Origin: Clostridiales bacterium UBA6386
Lineage (GTDB): Bacteria; Bacillota; Clostridia; Oscillospirales; Oscillospiraceae
Assembly: GCA_002437585.1 (NCBI GenBank)
Contig: DJQM01000035.1
Coordinates: 103,795 to 167,794, forward strand
Length of the DNA: 64,000 bases
Direction of reading: 5' to 3'
Position numbers and translations under genes: made by a program. The notes under the pieces were generated by a model that did no database searches, was not told the DNA's origin, and saw only the letters and a list, made by a program, of their open reading frames with translations. Of the stretch, positions 25,513 to 33,917 are shown piece by piece. Position 1 is the stretch's first letter, and every line of letters starts with the position of its first letter.

Positions 25513-26697
25513 ATGTTCTTTTGCAAAAAGGTACTTGCACTGATGTGTGTTTTTTCCCTTCTGTGCGGCTGTCTGCTTCCCGTTCACGCCGAGGATGTCA
25601 CTGACCCGTCTGAGGAATTCAGCACGGAGGAAACCACCGATCCCACCGACCCCACCGATGAAACCACCCAGGCCACGGAAACCACCGCTTCTACGGAGCC
25701 GGAGGTTACCACCTCCCCTACGGAAACGACGGAGGATACCCAGCCGGAGGAAACCGAGCCTGACGAATCCTCCTCCACGCCTACAAAGGTCAAGACCGTT
25801 AACGGTTTCCCCCTGTATAACCAGCTGGATTACCCCAATAAGCGGTTCGGCTCCGGCACCGTGGCCACCAGCGGCTGCGGCATTACCTCCCTTGCCATGG
25901 TGGCAACCTACCTTACCGGGCACACTTATCTGCCCGATGAGCTGGCGGGCTACTTCGGCGGCTACGGCGAGAACAATGTCCAGCGTGTGGAGTACGGTGC
26001 CAAGCAGCTCCAGCTTCCCATTAAAAAGGCAGACAACATCCGGCAGATTTTCGCCGCCATGAAGGAGGGCAACATCGCCATCCTTCTGATGAGCCATTTG
26101 TCCATCTTCACGGAGACGCAGCATTTCATCGTCCTCAACGGCATGACCGATGACGGAAAGTATCTTGTGGCCGATTCCTACGCCCCCAACTACGAAAAGT
26201 GGGACTTAAAGCGGGGCTTTGAGGAAGGCTTCGATGAAGACGATCTGCTTCTGGGCTACAACGGCGGCTGGATCTTCGATGTCAGTGCCATGCCTGAGGA
26301 ACCCTTCATCTACACCGAGGAGAAGCCCGACTGTGAGCCCCGGTATCCCGATGTGGAGCTGACCTGGGACGAGCAGCAGCTGATGGCCAAGATCATCTGG
26401 CTGGAGGCTCGGGGCGAATCCAAGGAAGGACAGCAGGCCATTGCCGAGATCATCCTCAACCGGCTGGTGTCCGGCAAGTTCGGAAACACCATCCACGACG
26501 TGATCTACGGCGAGGGTCAGTTCCGAACCACGCCCTTCTTAAAAGACGCGGACGCCTGGCAGGCTCAGTATGACGCCATCGATGATGCCCTCACCGGGCC
26601 GAACATTTTGCCGATGAATGTGTATTACTTCGCTACCTACCCGGAAAACGGAAGAATCTGGGGCAAGATCGGCGGACATATCTTCTGCTACGGCTAA
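25513..26697 (+). CDS. Secreted C39-like peptidase fused to SleB-type cell-wall hydrolase
   Basis: 394 aa. Signal peptide (KKVLALMCVFSLLCGCLLPVHA), then a Thr/Glu/Pro-rich linker of about 60 residues. A Peptidase_C39_2-like domain follows with SGCGITSLAM (Cys near 119), QHFIVLNGM (His near 203) and VADSYAPN. The C-terminal Hydrolase_2 (SleB) domain has IIWLEARGESKEGQQAIAE (Glu near 298) and NRLVSGKFGNTIHDVIYG. It should act on wall or spore cortex peptidoglycan; the peptidase half may process or bind peptides. CGC could be a lipobox but is followed by hydrophobic residues. The ATG at 25513 is chosen because it opens the signal sequence. Confidence 0.8.
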   Translation: MFFCKKVLALMCVFSLLCGCLLPVHAEDVTDPSEEFSTEETTDPTDPTDETTQATETTASTEPEVTTSPTETTEDTQPEETEPDESSSTPTKVKTVNGFPLYNQLDYPNKRFGSGTVATSGCGITSLAMVATYLTGHTYLPDELAGYFGGYGENNVQRVEYGAKQLQLPIKKADNIRQIFAAMKEGNIAILLMSHLSIFTETQHFIVLNGMTDDGKYLVADSYAPNYEKWDLKRGFEEGFDEDDLLLGYNGGWIFDVSAMPEEPFIYTEEKPDCEPRYPDVELTWDEQQLMAKIIWLEARGESKEGQQAIAEIILNRLVSGKFGNTIHDVIYGEGQFRTTPFLKDADAWQAQYDAIDDALTGPNILPMNVYYFATYPENGRIWGKIGGHIFCYG

Positions 26698-26710
26698 ATT
26701 ACACAAATGA

Positions 26711-26741
26711 AGCGCAGGTGCTTTCCGCACCTGCGCTTTTG
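26711..26741. terminator. Bidirectional terminator between C39/SleB and GH3 genes
   Basis: AGCGCAGGTGC / GCACCTGCGCT (11 bp, 5-base loop) followed by TTTTG; the flanking genes converge. Confidence 0.8.
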
Positions 26742-26742
26742 A

Positions 26743-29124
26743 TTATTTCAGCTTCATCACGCACTGCAGAACATATTTCGCGTTTTCCTGAAGCTCGCCC
26801 AGGGTGATGCCGTCTTTTTTGCCGTAGGTTGCAAGTAAGGTTCCATCCGGCTTACCTGTGCGATCCAGCAGGTTCCGGCTGCCGGGCATGAGCACGTTCA
26901 CCCGACTCCGAACCCGGTAGCCGTTGCCCGTGACCTTAGGAAATTCGGGGCTTGCCCCGTACTGCATCCACCAGTCGGTCATGACCATGCCCTGATAGCC
27001 CCATTCCTCCCGGGCAATGGTCTGCACCAGATCATAGTGGTAGTGGCTCCAGACACCGTTGACCCGGTTGTAGCTGGTCATCAGGGTCAGGGGCTTGGCC
27101 TGCTTCAGGCAGATCTCAAAGCCCTTGAGGTAAATTTCCCGCAATGCCCGCTCGGAGACTATAGAGTCGCACCGGTTCCGGTTCTTTTCCTGGTTGTTGC
27201 AGGCGAAATGCTTGACGCAGGCTCCGACCCCCTGAGACTGGATGCCCTTGACCACCGCCCCTGCGATCCGTCCGGTGAGGTAGGGATCCTCGGAAAAATA
27301 CTCGAAATTCCGGCCGCACAGGGGATTCCGGTGGATATTCATGCCGGGTGCCAGCAGCACGTCGCTGCCCCGCCAGCGCATTTCCGCCCCAACCGCCCGA
27401 TACAGCCGCTCTACCAGCTCCAGGTCAAAGGAGCTTGCAAGGAGCGTACCCATAGGAAGCAGTGAGCAGGAATCGTACAGCCGGATGCCGGAGGGGCCGT
27501 CGGTGGTGGTGACGGGGCTGACCCCCTTGTCCCGGAGGGACTGGGTGACCCCACCGAAGACACCGGCATTGCCCCTAGCCCCCAGAGGGGAATTCATGTT
27601 GTAATCTCCCCGGCTGATGGCCTCCAGCTCCTTTACACTCAGCTGAGCCAGGAAGCCCTCCAGGCTGGCCTTGCCTTCCTTCACATCCGAAAGCTTGATT
27701 CCCTTGTCCCCGGTCTGGGGGACGGCCTTGGTCAGGTGGTCGAGAATTCGCTGCCGCAGATCGGTGGTTCGGGCGGAGGCCTCCCGGCGGACGGGGGTGC
27801 CGTTCTCATTTGCCCAGATGGGGAAAGGCTTCTCCGGCGGGCAGGCTTCCGTCAGGCTCCGGAACACCCGTGTCTCCGGGATCATGTAATCGCCGATGAA
27901 CCGGGCATCCCGGACGTTTTCGCCGCAGTAGAACCGGTAGGCTCCCTGCTGGAGTACATAGCAGGCCTTGTGTCCCGTCAGGCCGCTGTCGTCATAGGAG
28001 GGCAGCTGGTACTCGGTAACGGTAAATTGCAAATTCTGGCTCTCGCCGGGGTTTAGCAGCCGGGTCTTGCCGAAGGCCACCAATTCCCGGGCGGGATTCC
28101 CCAGCACGCCCAAGGGCTTCTGCACAAAGAGCATGACCACCGCCCTGCCCGGATGGTGTCCTGCGTTCGTGACCTCCGCCTGAAAGCCCAGAGGGGCGGT
28201 GTGGGTGCCGGTAACGGAGAAATCGGTATAGCTCAGGCCGTAGCCGAAGGGATAGAGTACCTGCTCCCGGTGGAAGGTCTCGAACCACCGGTAGCCCACA
28301 TAGATGTCCTCCTGGTACTCATTGGCCTTTGGGTTGCCGAAGCAGGCCGCGCTGGGATAGGCCTCGTAGCTTTTGGCCACAGTGTCCGTCAGATGACCGC
28401 TGGGGGCTGCCTTTCCGCAGAGCAGATCGGCGGCGGCATTGCCGCTTTCCATGCCCCCCTGCCAGAGGATCATCACCGCGCCGAAGGAATAGTCCTTCAC
28501 AAAGCTCAGGTCGATGAGAGTACCGATGTTCAGCAGCAGCACCGCGTCCGGGAACCGGGCGGTCACCGCAGCCAGCAGAACCTTCTCCGCCTCGGTCAGG
28601 TAGAAGCTGCCCGGCTCCAGAGTATTCTCCCGATCCTCCCCGCTGGCCCGACCCAGAACGATCACCGCCTGATCCGATTCCTCCTGAGCCTGGCGAACCA
28701 GTTCCTCGCTCACCGGCATTTCCGGGTAGAACCGGGGCCAGGTACCCCAGGCCTGGCGGGCAACCGGGTGCGCCTGAATCCAATCGGCATAGACTTCCGC
28801 CAGATTTTCGTTGAGCCGCAGATCCTCACAGCCCCGCAGACCCTCCAGAAGGCTGACGCTGTAGGGGAAGTTCACGTCGCCGCCGGAGCCGTAGCCGGTG
28901 AAGAAATAGTCCTGCTGCACCCGGCCAAAGAGGGAAATTTTCGTACCCTTGGCGAAGGGCAGCACCCGGTTTTCCAGCAGGACGGCTCCCTGGGCGGCGG
29001 TTTCCCGCAAAAGCGCGGGCATGGCAGGGTTGACCTCCTTCTGGGGGTTATGGTGCTGCTGAGGCTGGGTCATCATGCCGGAAAGCCACAGAGCGGAATT
29101 GAGTATCATTTGTTTCAGAGCCAT
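26743..29124 (-). CDS. Glycoside hydrolase family 3, domain-permuted
   Basis: 793 aa. Domain order is reversed from classic beta-glucosidases. First comes the alpha/beta sandwich (residues about 40-270, VIVLGRASGEDRENT...LLLNIG). A fibronectin-III-like part follows (about 290-430, VGYRWFETF...YPFGYGLSYT). The TIM barrel is last, with nucleophile Asp near 715 in MVMTDWWM and LLAPGMNIHRNPLCGRNFEY. It likely cleaves beta-glucosides or related oligosaccharides in the cytoplasm (no signal peptide). ATG at 29124 after GGGAG; the longer frame has no support. Confidence 0.85.
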   Translation of the reverse strand: MALKQMILNSALWLSGMMTQPQQHHNPQKEVNPAMPALLRETAAQGAVLLENRVLPFAKGTKISLFGRVQQDYFFTGYGSGGDVNFPYSVSLLEGLRGCEDLRLNENLAEVYADWIQAHPVARQAWGTWPRFYPEMPVSEELVRQAQEESDQAVIVLGRASGEDRENTLEPGSFYLTEAEKVLLAAVTARFPDAVLLLNIGTLIDLSFVKDYSFGAVMILWQGGMESGNAAADLLCGKAAPSGHLTDTVAKSYEAYPSAACFGNPKANEYQEDIYVGYRWFETFHREQVLYPFGYGLSYTDFSVTGTHTAPLGFQAEVTNAGHHPGRAVVMLFVQKPLGVLGNPARELVAFGKTRLLNPGESQNLQFTVTEYQLPSYDDSGLTGHKACYVLQQGAYRFYCGENVRDARFIGDYMIPETRVFRSLTEACPPEKPFPIWANENGTPVRREASARTTDLRQRILDHLTKAVPQTGDKGIKLSDVKEGKASLEGFLAQLSVKELEAISRGDYNMNSPLGARGNAGVFGGVTQSLRDKGVSPVTTTDGPSGIRLYDSCSLLPMGTLLASSFDLELVERLYRAVGAEMRWRGSDVLLAPGMNIHRNPLCGRNFEYFSEDPYLTGRIAGAVVKGIQSQGVGACVKHFACNNQEKNRNRCDSIVSERALREIYLKGFEICLKQAKPLTLMTSYNRVNGVWSHYHYDLVQTIAREEWGYQGMVMTDWWMQYGASPEFPKVTGNGYRVRSRVNVLMPGSRNLLDRTGKPDGTLLATYGKKDGITLGELQENAKYVLQCVMKLK

Positions 29125-29151
29125 GGTAATCTCCCATCCTTTGTTATTCCT

Positions 29152-29371
29152 GGGAAGCTCCGAACAAATTCCCTTCGGCTGAACAGCGAATCTTTTTCCC
29201 CAGCTGTGCAGTATCAAAAGTGGGAAATATAGCGCAGCCGTTGCCAGCAAAAGCTGGCTTACGGATGCGGCATACCCCTTGCGGGTACATACCGTATTCC
29301 TCCACTTTTGGTGCTTTCATCTGGCAAAAAACTCTTGCTGTCAGCTCTTGTGACTTTATTCAGAGCTTCCC
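29152..29371. repeat. Inverted-repeat element R3 upstream of GH3
   Basis: About 220 bases with imperfect terminal inverted repeats GGGAAGCTCCGAACAAA (29152) and TTTATTCAGAGCTTCCC (ends 29371). The interior GCAGCCGTTGCCAGC...AGCTGGCTTACGG closely matches 14581-14612. No protein is supported. Also fills most of the 323-base gap 29125-29447. Confidence 0.65.
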
Positions 29372-29447
29372 TTGTTCCTTTTGCCCCGAGAAATCCGGAA
29401 ACTCAACCAGGAACCACACCGGAGAAACTCCGGCGCGCCTGCGATTT

Positions 29448-29993
29448 TCAGGCTTCCTCCAGTGTGACCAGCCGGGGGGTATAGCCCATTTCCGGCAGGA
29501 TTTTCTCCAGCAGATCGGACATTTTCAGCCGCAAAGAGGAGGTATTGATGCAGGGGTGGCAGCCGAAATACGCCCCCTTGACCACCTCCGCGTCCATCAG
29601 CAGCTGCACCTGGTGCTCATGGTCATTCATCAGCCCCAGAACGCTGACGGAGCCGGGGGTGATGTCAAGCAGCCGCTCCATATCCTCCGGGGAAGCAAAG
29701 CTTAACCGGGAGGAACCGATTTCCTTGGACAGCACGCTGGTCCTGAAGTGCTTGTCCCCAGGGAGCATCAGCAGGTAAAAGGCGGTTTTCTGCCGGTTGC
29801 ACAGCAGCAGATTCTTGCAGATCACCGCGTTCAGCGTCCGGTCGATTTCCTCGCAGGCCTCCATATTGTCCGCCGGCGCGTGGTCAATGCGCTGGTAGGC
29901 AACGCCCAATCGATCGAGAAAATCATAGCAGCGAATTTCCTTCGGGAGCCGTCCGGCGCAGTCGGCGGGGCGGCCATTTTGCAGCTCCATCAT
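29448..29993 (-). CDS. Cys/Pro-tRNA editing domain protein (ProXp/YbaK-PrdX family)
   Basis: 181 aa stand-alone editing domain. Family marks: YQRIDHAPADNMEACEEID, KNLLLCNRQKTAFYLLMLPG, the catalytic lysine in GDKHFRTSVLSKEIG, and GSVSVLGLMNDHEHQVQL. It should hydrolyse mischarged Ala- or Cys-tRNA-Pro in trans. Start at 29993 after AAGGAG overlaps the TrmH stop by 4 bases, so the two are co-translated. Confidence 0.85.
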   Translation of the reverse strand: MMELQNGRPADCAGRLPKEIRCYDFLDRLGVAYQRIDHAPADNMEACEEIDRTLNAVICKNLLLCNRQKTAFYLLMLPGDKHFRTSVLSKEIGSSRLSFASPEDMERLLDITPGSVSVLGLMNDHEHQVQLLMDAEVVKGAYFGCHPCINTSSLRLKMSDLLEKILPEMGYTPRLVTLEEA

Positions 29994-30814
29994 TTTCCAT
30001 TCTCCTTCCTCAGCTGCCAGAAAGCAACGGCACTGGCAGCGGCCACATTCAAAGAATCCACCCCATGGAACATGGGGATCTTCACGGTATAATCGCAATG
30101 GGCAATGGTCTCATTGGTGAGGCCGTCCCCCTCACTGCCCAGGAGCAGAGCCAGCTTTTCCTCTCCCATAAGAGCCGGGTCGTCGATGGACACGGAGTTA
30201 TCGCTGAGAGCCAGGGCGGCGGTTTTGAAGCCCAGACTTTTGAGCTGGCGCATACCGGTTTCCGGCCAATCCCCGGTATAAGCCCAGGGGATTTGAAACA
30301 CCGTCCCCATGCTCACCCGGGCGCTGCGGCGGTAGAGGGGGTTGCTGCACCCAGGGGTCAGCAGCACCGCGTCCATGCCGAGAGCCGCGGCGGAGCGGAA
30401 AATCGCGCCAACGTTGGTGGGGTTCTGGACATTTTCCAGAATCACCACCCGGCGAGCGTTCTCGCAGACAGCCTCCAGGGTTGGCAGAGCCGGGCGACCC
30501 ATGGCGCACAGCACGCCCCGGGTCAGATGGTAGCCCGTCAGCTGGCACAGTACGCTTTCGTCGGCGGTATACACGGGAATTTCCGGACACCGGGTCAGAA
30601 TTTCCCGGGCGGAGCCGTCAATATCCTTGCGCTCCATGAGCAGACTCACCGGCCGGCAGCCGGCGTCCAGAGCCCTGTGAATAACCTTGGGGCTTTCCGC
30701 GATAAACATACCCTTGGACGGTTCAAACCGATTCAGCAGCTGCGCCTCGGTCAGCCGGGCGTATACGTCCAGCTCCGGCGCATCCAGGGACGTAATTTCC
30801 ACAACAGGGGGCAT
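29990..30814 (-). CDS. TrmH/SpoU-family RNA 2'-O-methyltransferase
   Basis: 274 aa. An N-terminal L30e-like substrate-binding part is followed by the SPOUT knot with motif 1 ENVQNPTNVGAIFRSAAALG, motif 2 LLLGSEGDGL and motif 3 DSLNVAAASAVAFW, which bind SAM. Target could be 23S rRNA (RlmB-like) or tRNA; not determinable here. Start at 30814 has GAAGGTG upstream; the upstream frame runs into repeat R4. Confidence 0.85.
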   Translation of the reverse strand: MPPVVEITSLDAPELDVYARLTEAQLLNRFEPSKGMFIAESPKVIHRALDAGCRPVSLLMERKDIDGSAREILTRCPEIPVYTADESVLCQLTGYHLTRGVLCAMGRPALPTLEAVCENARRVVILENVQNPTNVGAIFRSAAALGMDAVLLTPGCSNPLYRRSARVSMGTVFQIPWAYTGDWPETGMRQLKSLGFKTAALALSDNSVSIDDPALMGEEKLALLLGSEGDGLTNETIAHCDYTVKIPMFHGVDSLNVAAASAVAFWQLRKENGK

Positions 30815-30833
30815 TTTTTCACCTTCCTGGTAT

Positions 30834-30994
30834 GGCAGCACCGCACAATTGCGTCTTCGCGCTTCGACGGATCTTTTCCGCCAATTCTGCGCTTTGAAAA
30901 GCTCAAAATACACAAAGTATTCCCTCGCTTTTCAAATCTTGACTTGACGAAAAATCTCTCGCCGAATCTGCTTGCCGAATTGTGCGGTGCTGCC
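30834..30994. repeat. Inverted-repeat element R4 (perfect 17-bp ends)
   Basis: 161 bases bounded by perfect inverted repeats GGCAGCACCGCACAATT (30834-30850) and its complement (30978-30994). The inside has GCGAGGG-like hairpins and GACGAAAAATCTCTC shared with 17740-17755. Same terminal sequence as R1 at 14440-14699. It sits only 20 bases before the trmH-like start. Confidence 0.75.
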
Positions 30995-31117
30995 ACAGTT
31001 TTCCCTATGGTAGCAGATTTTTTATCAAAAGTCAAAGTCTTCCGCGATTTTACTCTGGTCGCTTCTTGACGGATGGGGTATAATAAAGGCGAAGAAATAA
31101 TGAAGGAGGAATCGCGT

Positions 31118-31423
31118 ATGTCTGTGATTACCATTACCAAGGATAATTTTGAGGAAACCGTGCTGAAGGCCAAGCAGAAGGTGCTGCTGGACTTCTGGGC
31201 TCCCTGGTGCGGCCCCTGCCGGATGGTCAGCCCCATTGTGGAGGAGATCGCCCAGGAGCGAAGCGACATTGTAGTGGGCAAGGTCAACGTGGACGAGCAG
31301 GTGGAGCTTGCCGTCCAGTACCGGATCGCCAGTATTCCCACCCTGCTGGTTTTCCAGAATGGCCAGGTGGTGAACAAGTCCATCGGTGCCAGCCCCAAGA
31401 AGGAAATTCTGGAGCTGCTGTAA
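31118..31423 (+). CDS. trxA: Thioredoxin
   Basis: 101 aa with FWAPWCGPCRM (redox pair C31/C34), cis-proline IPTLLVFQNG and the family's length. General cytoplasmic disulfide reductase. ATG at 31118 follows AAGGAGG; the in-frame ATG at 31100 lies before the ribosome site. A TATAAT at 31078 lacks a good -35 box. Confidence 0.95.
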   Translation: MSVITITKDNFEETVLKAKQKVLLDFWAPWCGPCRMVSPIVEEIAQERSDIVVGKVNVDEQVELAVQYRIASIPTLLVFQNGQVVNKSIGASPKKEILELL

Positions 31424-31428
31424 AATAT

Positions 31429-31459
31429 CAGGGCACACCGAGAAATGCGGTGTGCCCTG
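31429..31459 (+). terminator. Hairpin after trxA
   Basis: 12-bp perfect stem CAGGGCACACCG / CGGTGTGCCCTG, 7-base loop, no real T-run. Confidence 0.6.
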
Positions 31460-31528
31460 GTTGCGTACTATAGAAAACGCCCCCCCAAAAAACATGTCAT
31501 TGCAAACAAGTGGCCGACATAGTACGCA

Positions 31529-31745
31529 TGTCATTGCGAACCAGTCCGCAGACTGGTGTGGCAATCCGTACCCCAAGCCTTCTTCTGAGAGGAGAAGGTG
31601 CCCGGAGGGCGGATGAGGTCGCTACCCGGCTTTTGCCCTCATCCGTCTCGCGCTTGCGGGGGACGCGCGATCCACCTTCCCCCAGGGGAAGGCAAAGGAT
31701 ACGGATTGCCACACCAGTGACATCGGTCACTGGTTCGCAATGACA
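31529..31745. repeat. Long inverted-repeat element (TGTCATTGC family)
   Basis: 217 bases with ~42-46-base terminal inverted repeats: TGTCATTGCGAACCAGT...ACTGGTGTGGCAATCCGTA on the left, the same sequence complemented on the right, each holding its own inner palindrome. The centre is GC-rich and non-coding (GGAGAAGGTGCCCGGAGGGC..., CTTCCCCCAGGGGAAGG). A degenerate extra end lies at 31494-31514. Short frames crossing it are not credited as genes. Confidence 0.75.
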
Positions 31746-31775
31746 TCTATAATTTGAAAATGCACTCGAGTATAG

Positions 31776-31804
31776 AAAAAGAGCAGATACCTTCGTATCT
31801 GCTC
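31776..31804 (-). terminator. Terminator of tRNA-Gly
   Basis: Minus strand GAGCAGATAC / GTATCTGCTC, 4-base loop, then TTTTT. Confidence 0.85.
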
Positions 31805-31806
31805 TA

Positions 31807-31882
31807 TGGAGCGGGCGACGAGGCTCGAACTCGCTACCTCCACCTTGGCAAGGTGGCGCTCTACCAGATGAGCTACGCCCGC
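31807..31882 (-). tRNA. tRNA-Gly (anticodon GCC)
   Basis: 76 bases with encoded TCCA end. Acceptor GCGGGCG / CGCCCGC, D-arm AGCTCATCTGGTAGAGC, anticodon arm CCACCTTGCCAAGGTGG with GCC, T-arm GCGAGTTCGAGCCTCGT. Confidence 0.95.
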
Positions 31883-31943
31883 AACGAACATAACTTATTA
31901 TAGCGAATTTCCCCGATTTGTCAAGCCCTAATTTTCGTTTTTC

Positions 31944-33038
31944 TCAATTTTCCGTGGGCACCGGGATCTCCGTCCGCCCGCCGCCGGGATAGGCGGAATA
32001 ATCCCAGACATAGCCCTCCATTTCTCCGGCGTTTCGCTGGCTGTACTTCCCTTCCTCACTGCACTTGAGAAGATCCACATGGTAATAGGTGTCCCCGTCC
32101 AGCACCAGATTCCAGGTCCATGGCTCCCCTGCCCGAGTGCCTGTGACGCACAGGCAGGTCAGCCCCGCGTCCCGGCACATGGCCGCGTACACCTGGGCAA
32201 AGGCCCGGCTGTCACCGATGCCATGGCGCAGCAGGCTGTAGGCCGGCGTAATGGAGGTCTCCTGCTTATAGTCAAAACGTTCCATCAGGAAGGCGTACAG
32301 CTGGGAAAATTTCTGATAGTCGTCCCCGTCGCCGCTGACGTAGAGCTTGGCCGACTCAAAAATCGGCTTCACCTGAGCCTGCATCCGGCGCAGGGAATCC
32401 CGGCTGGTCTGATAGGCGAAAATCAGCTCCACCAGCCGACTGGTGCCGTTTCCGTAAACCGCCTCAGTGACCTGGGGGGTCTCCATGACAGCTTCCGGGT
32501 GGTCGCTGGCGTAGTCCTGGACATATTGGATGAAGTCCGCCTTGGTATACTCCCCGATGAGAATCACAATTCCCGCCTCGTAGCCCTCCAGGGCGTTGGC
32601 CACGATCCGCTTGGCCTGCTCCGTGTCCGCCGCCCGCCGGATCCGCTGAAGCTCCGTGGTATTGCGTTTATAGGTAATGGCCACGGACACCGCCGGAAGG
32701 CCGCTGCTGGTGCCGATCTCGTAGTCGATGTTCTCCACGGCGTAGGCTCCGATGGGGTCGTTGAGCATGGCACTGCGCACCGCCCGAGCCACTCCGGTCT
32801 CCAGGCTTTTGGCCGGATACTCCTCCACATGGACGGCCGCCACCTCCGTGCCGGAGGCGATGATCTGCTTCAGAGCCGCCAGGAACTCCCGGTAATTGGA
32901 GGCGGTCACTGTATCGGTGTGGCCGCTCTGCCGGGACACCTGGTGGGGCTCCACGGAAACAAAGCTGCCGCTGAGCCAGCCGCAGCCGCTTAAAAGAACG
33001 CTCAGCGTCAACGCCAACGTCAGAAGTCTTGCTTTCAC
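31944..33038 (-). CDS. Lipoprotein with catalytically degenerate transglutaminase-like domain
   Basis: 364 aa; lipoprotein signal TLSVLLSGCGWLSG. The C-terminal half resembles a transglutaminase-like core. The usual catalytic Cys position reads GIGDSRAFAQVYAAM (Gly) and the His position reads EPWTWNLVLDG (Trp), while the last Asp remains in YYHVDLLK. It is thus predicted to be a non-catalytic surface protein. Last gene of parE-parC-yitT-this; 12 bases after the yitT stop. Confidence 0.7.
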   Translation of the reverse strand: MKARLLTLALTLSVLLSGCGWLSGSFVSVEPHQVSRQSGHTDTVTASNYREFLAALKQIIASGTEVAAVHVEEYPAKSLETGVARAVRSAMLNDPIGAYAVENIDYEIGTSSGLPAVSVAITYKRNTTELQRIRRAADTEQAKRIVANALEGYEAGIVILIGEYTKADFIQYVQDYASDHPEAVMETPQVTEAVYGNGTSRLVELIFAYQTSRDSLRRMQAQVKPIFESAKLYVSGDGDDYQKFSQLYAFLMERFDYKQETSITPAYSLLRHGIGDSRAFAQVYAAMCRDAGLTCLCVTGTRAGEPWTWNLVLDGDTYYHVDLLKCSEEGKYSQRNAGEMEGYVWDYSAYPGGGRTEIPVPTEN

Positions 33039-33050
33039 CCATTTCCCTCC

Positions 33051-33914
33051 TTACAGCGCGTCCCGCCGGTACCGGCGGAAGCCGTCGCCCAACACCTGGT
33101 GGGCTTCCTGGACGATCACAAAGGCCTCCGGGTCGATCTCCATGACCAGCTCCTTCAGCTCCGTGATCTGCTGCCGCTTGACGGCGGTGAGCACCACCTT
33201 CAATTCCTGATGGGTAAAGCTTCCCTCCCCGTTCAGGAAGGTGGCTCCCCGATCCAGCCGGGCAGAAATGGCCTCCGCTATGCGCTGGTGCTCCTTCGTC
33301 ATAATCAGTGCCACCTTGGAATCGTCGAAGCGGTAAACCACCGCGTCCATGACCTTGCCGCACAGAAACACCGTAATGCCGGTGTACAGAGCCTTGTTCA
33401 GATCCCGGAACACCAGACCCGTGATCACCGCCACCACCGCGTCAAAGCACATGGAGATCTGGCCGATGGGAATGTCCCGCCAGCGCAGCTTCAGAAGCCG
33501 CACCACAATATCCGAGCCGCCGGTGGACGCGCCTGCGGCGAAGACCATTCCCAGTCCCAGGCCGCACAGGGTGCCGCCGTACAGCGCCCCCACCAGGGTC
33601 TCCATGGGCGGCATAGGGATTCCGGCGAACAGGTCGACGAGGACAGAGCTGACCAGCATTCCCAAAAGGGAGCCCAGAAAAAACCGCCGCCCCACCTTCA
33701 CGCCCGCCAGGGCAAACAACGGAAGATTAATGAAAATGGACACCGCGCCCACGCTGCCAAAGCCCAGCAGCTCCACCAGAATCAGTGCCACACCGGAAAT
33801 ACCGCCGGTGCTGATCTCGTTGGGAAGCAGGAAGCAGGAAAAGCCCAGGGCGAACAGGGTGCTGCCCAGGGCGGTTCCCAGGATCAGATTTGCGTTGCTT
33901 CGCAATGCTTTCAT
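33051..33914 (-). CDS. YitT-family membrane protein with DUF2179 domain
   Basis: 287 aa, the standard full YitT form: six membrane helices with STGGISGVALIL and AGASTGGSDIVVRLL, then the cytoplasmic DUF2179 domain from about residue 205 (DRGATFLNGEGSFTHQE). Function unknown. Starts 3 bases after the parC stop, so in the topoisomerase operon. Confidence 0.85.
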   Translation of the reverse strand: MKALRSNANLILGTALGSTLFALGFSCFLLPNEISTGGISGVALILVELLGFGSVGAVSIFINLPLFALAGVKVGRRFFLGSLLGMLVSSVLVDLFAGIPMPPMETLVGALYGGTLCGLGLGMVFAAGASTGGSDIVVRLLKLRWRDIPIGQISMCFDAVVAVITGLVFRDLNKALYTGITVFLCGKVMDAVVYRFDDSKVALIMTKEHQRIAEAISARLDRGATFLNGEGSFTHQELKVVLTAVKRQQITELKELVMEIDPEAFVIVQEAHQVLGDGFRRYRRDAL

Positions 33915-33917
33915 GGC

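Noticed and set aside
31497..31743. Two ~77-codon frames over 31497-31743
   Set aside because: Both read through the palindromic repeat element on opposite strands; near-identical residues come from the inverted repeat.
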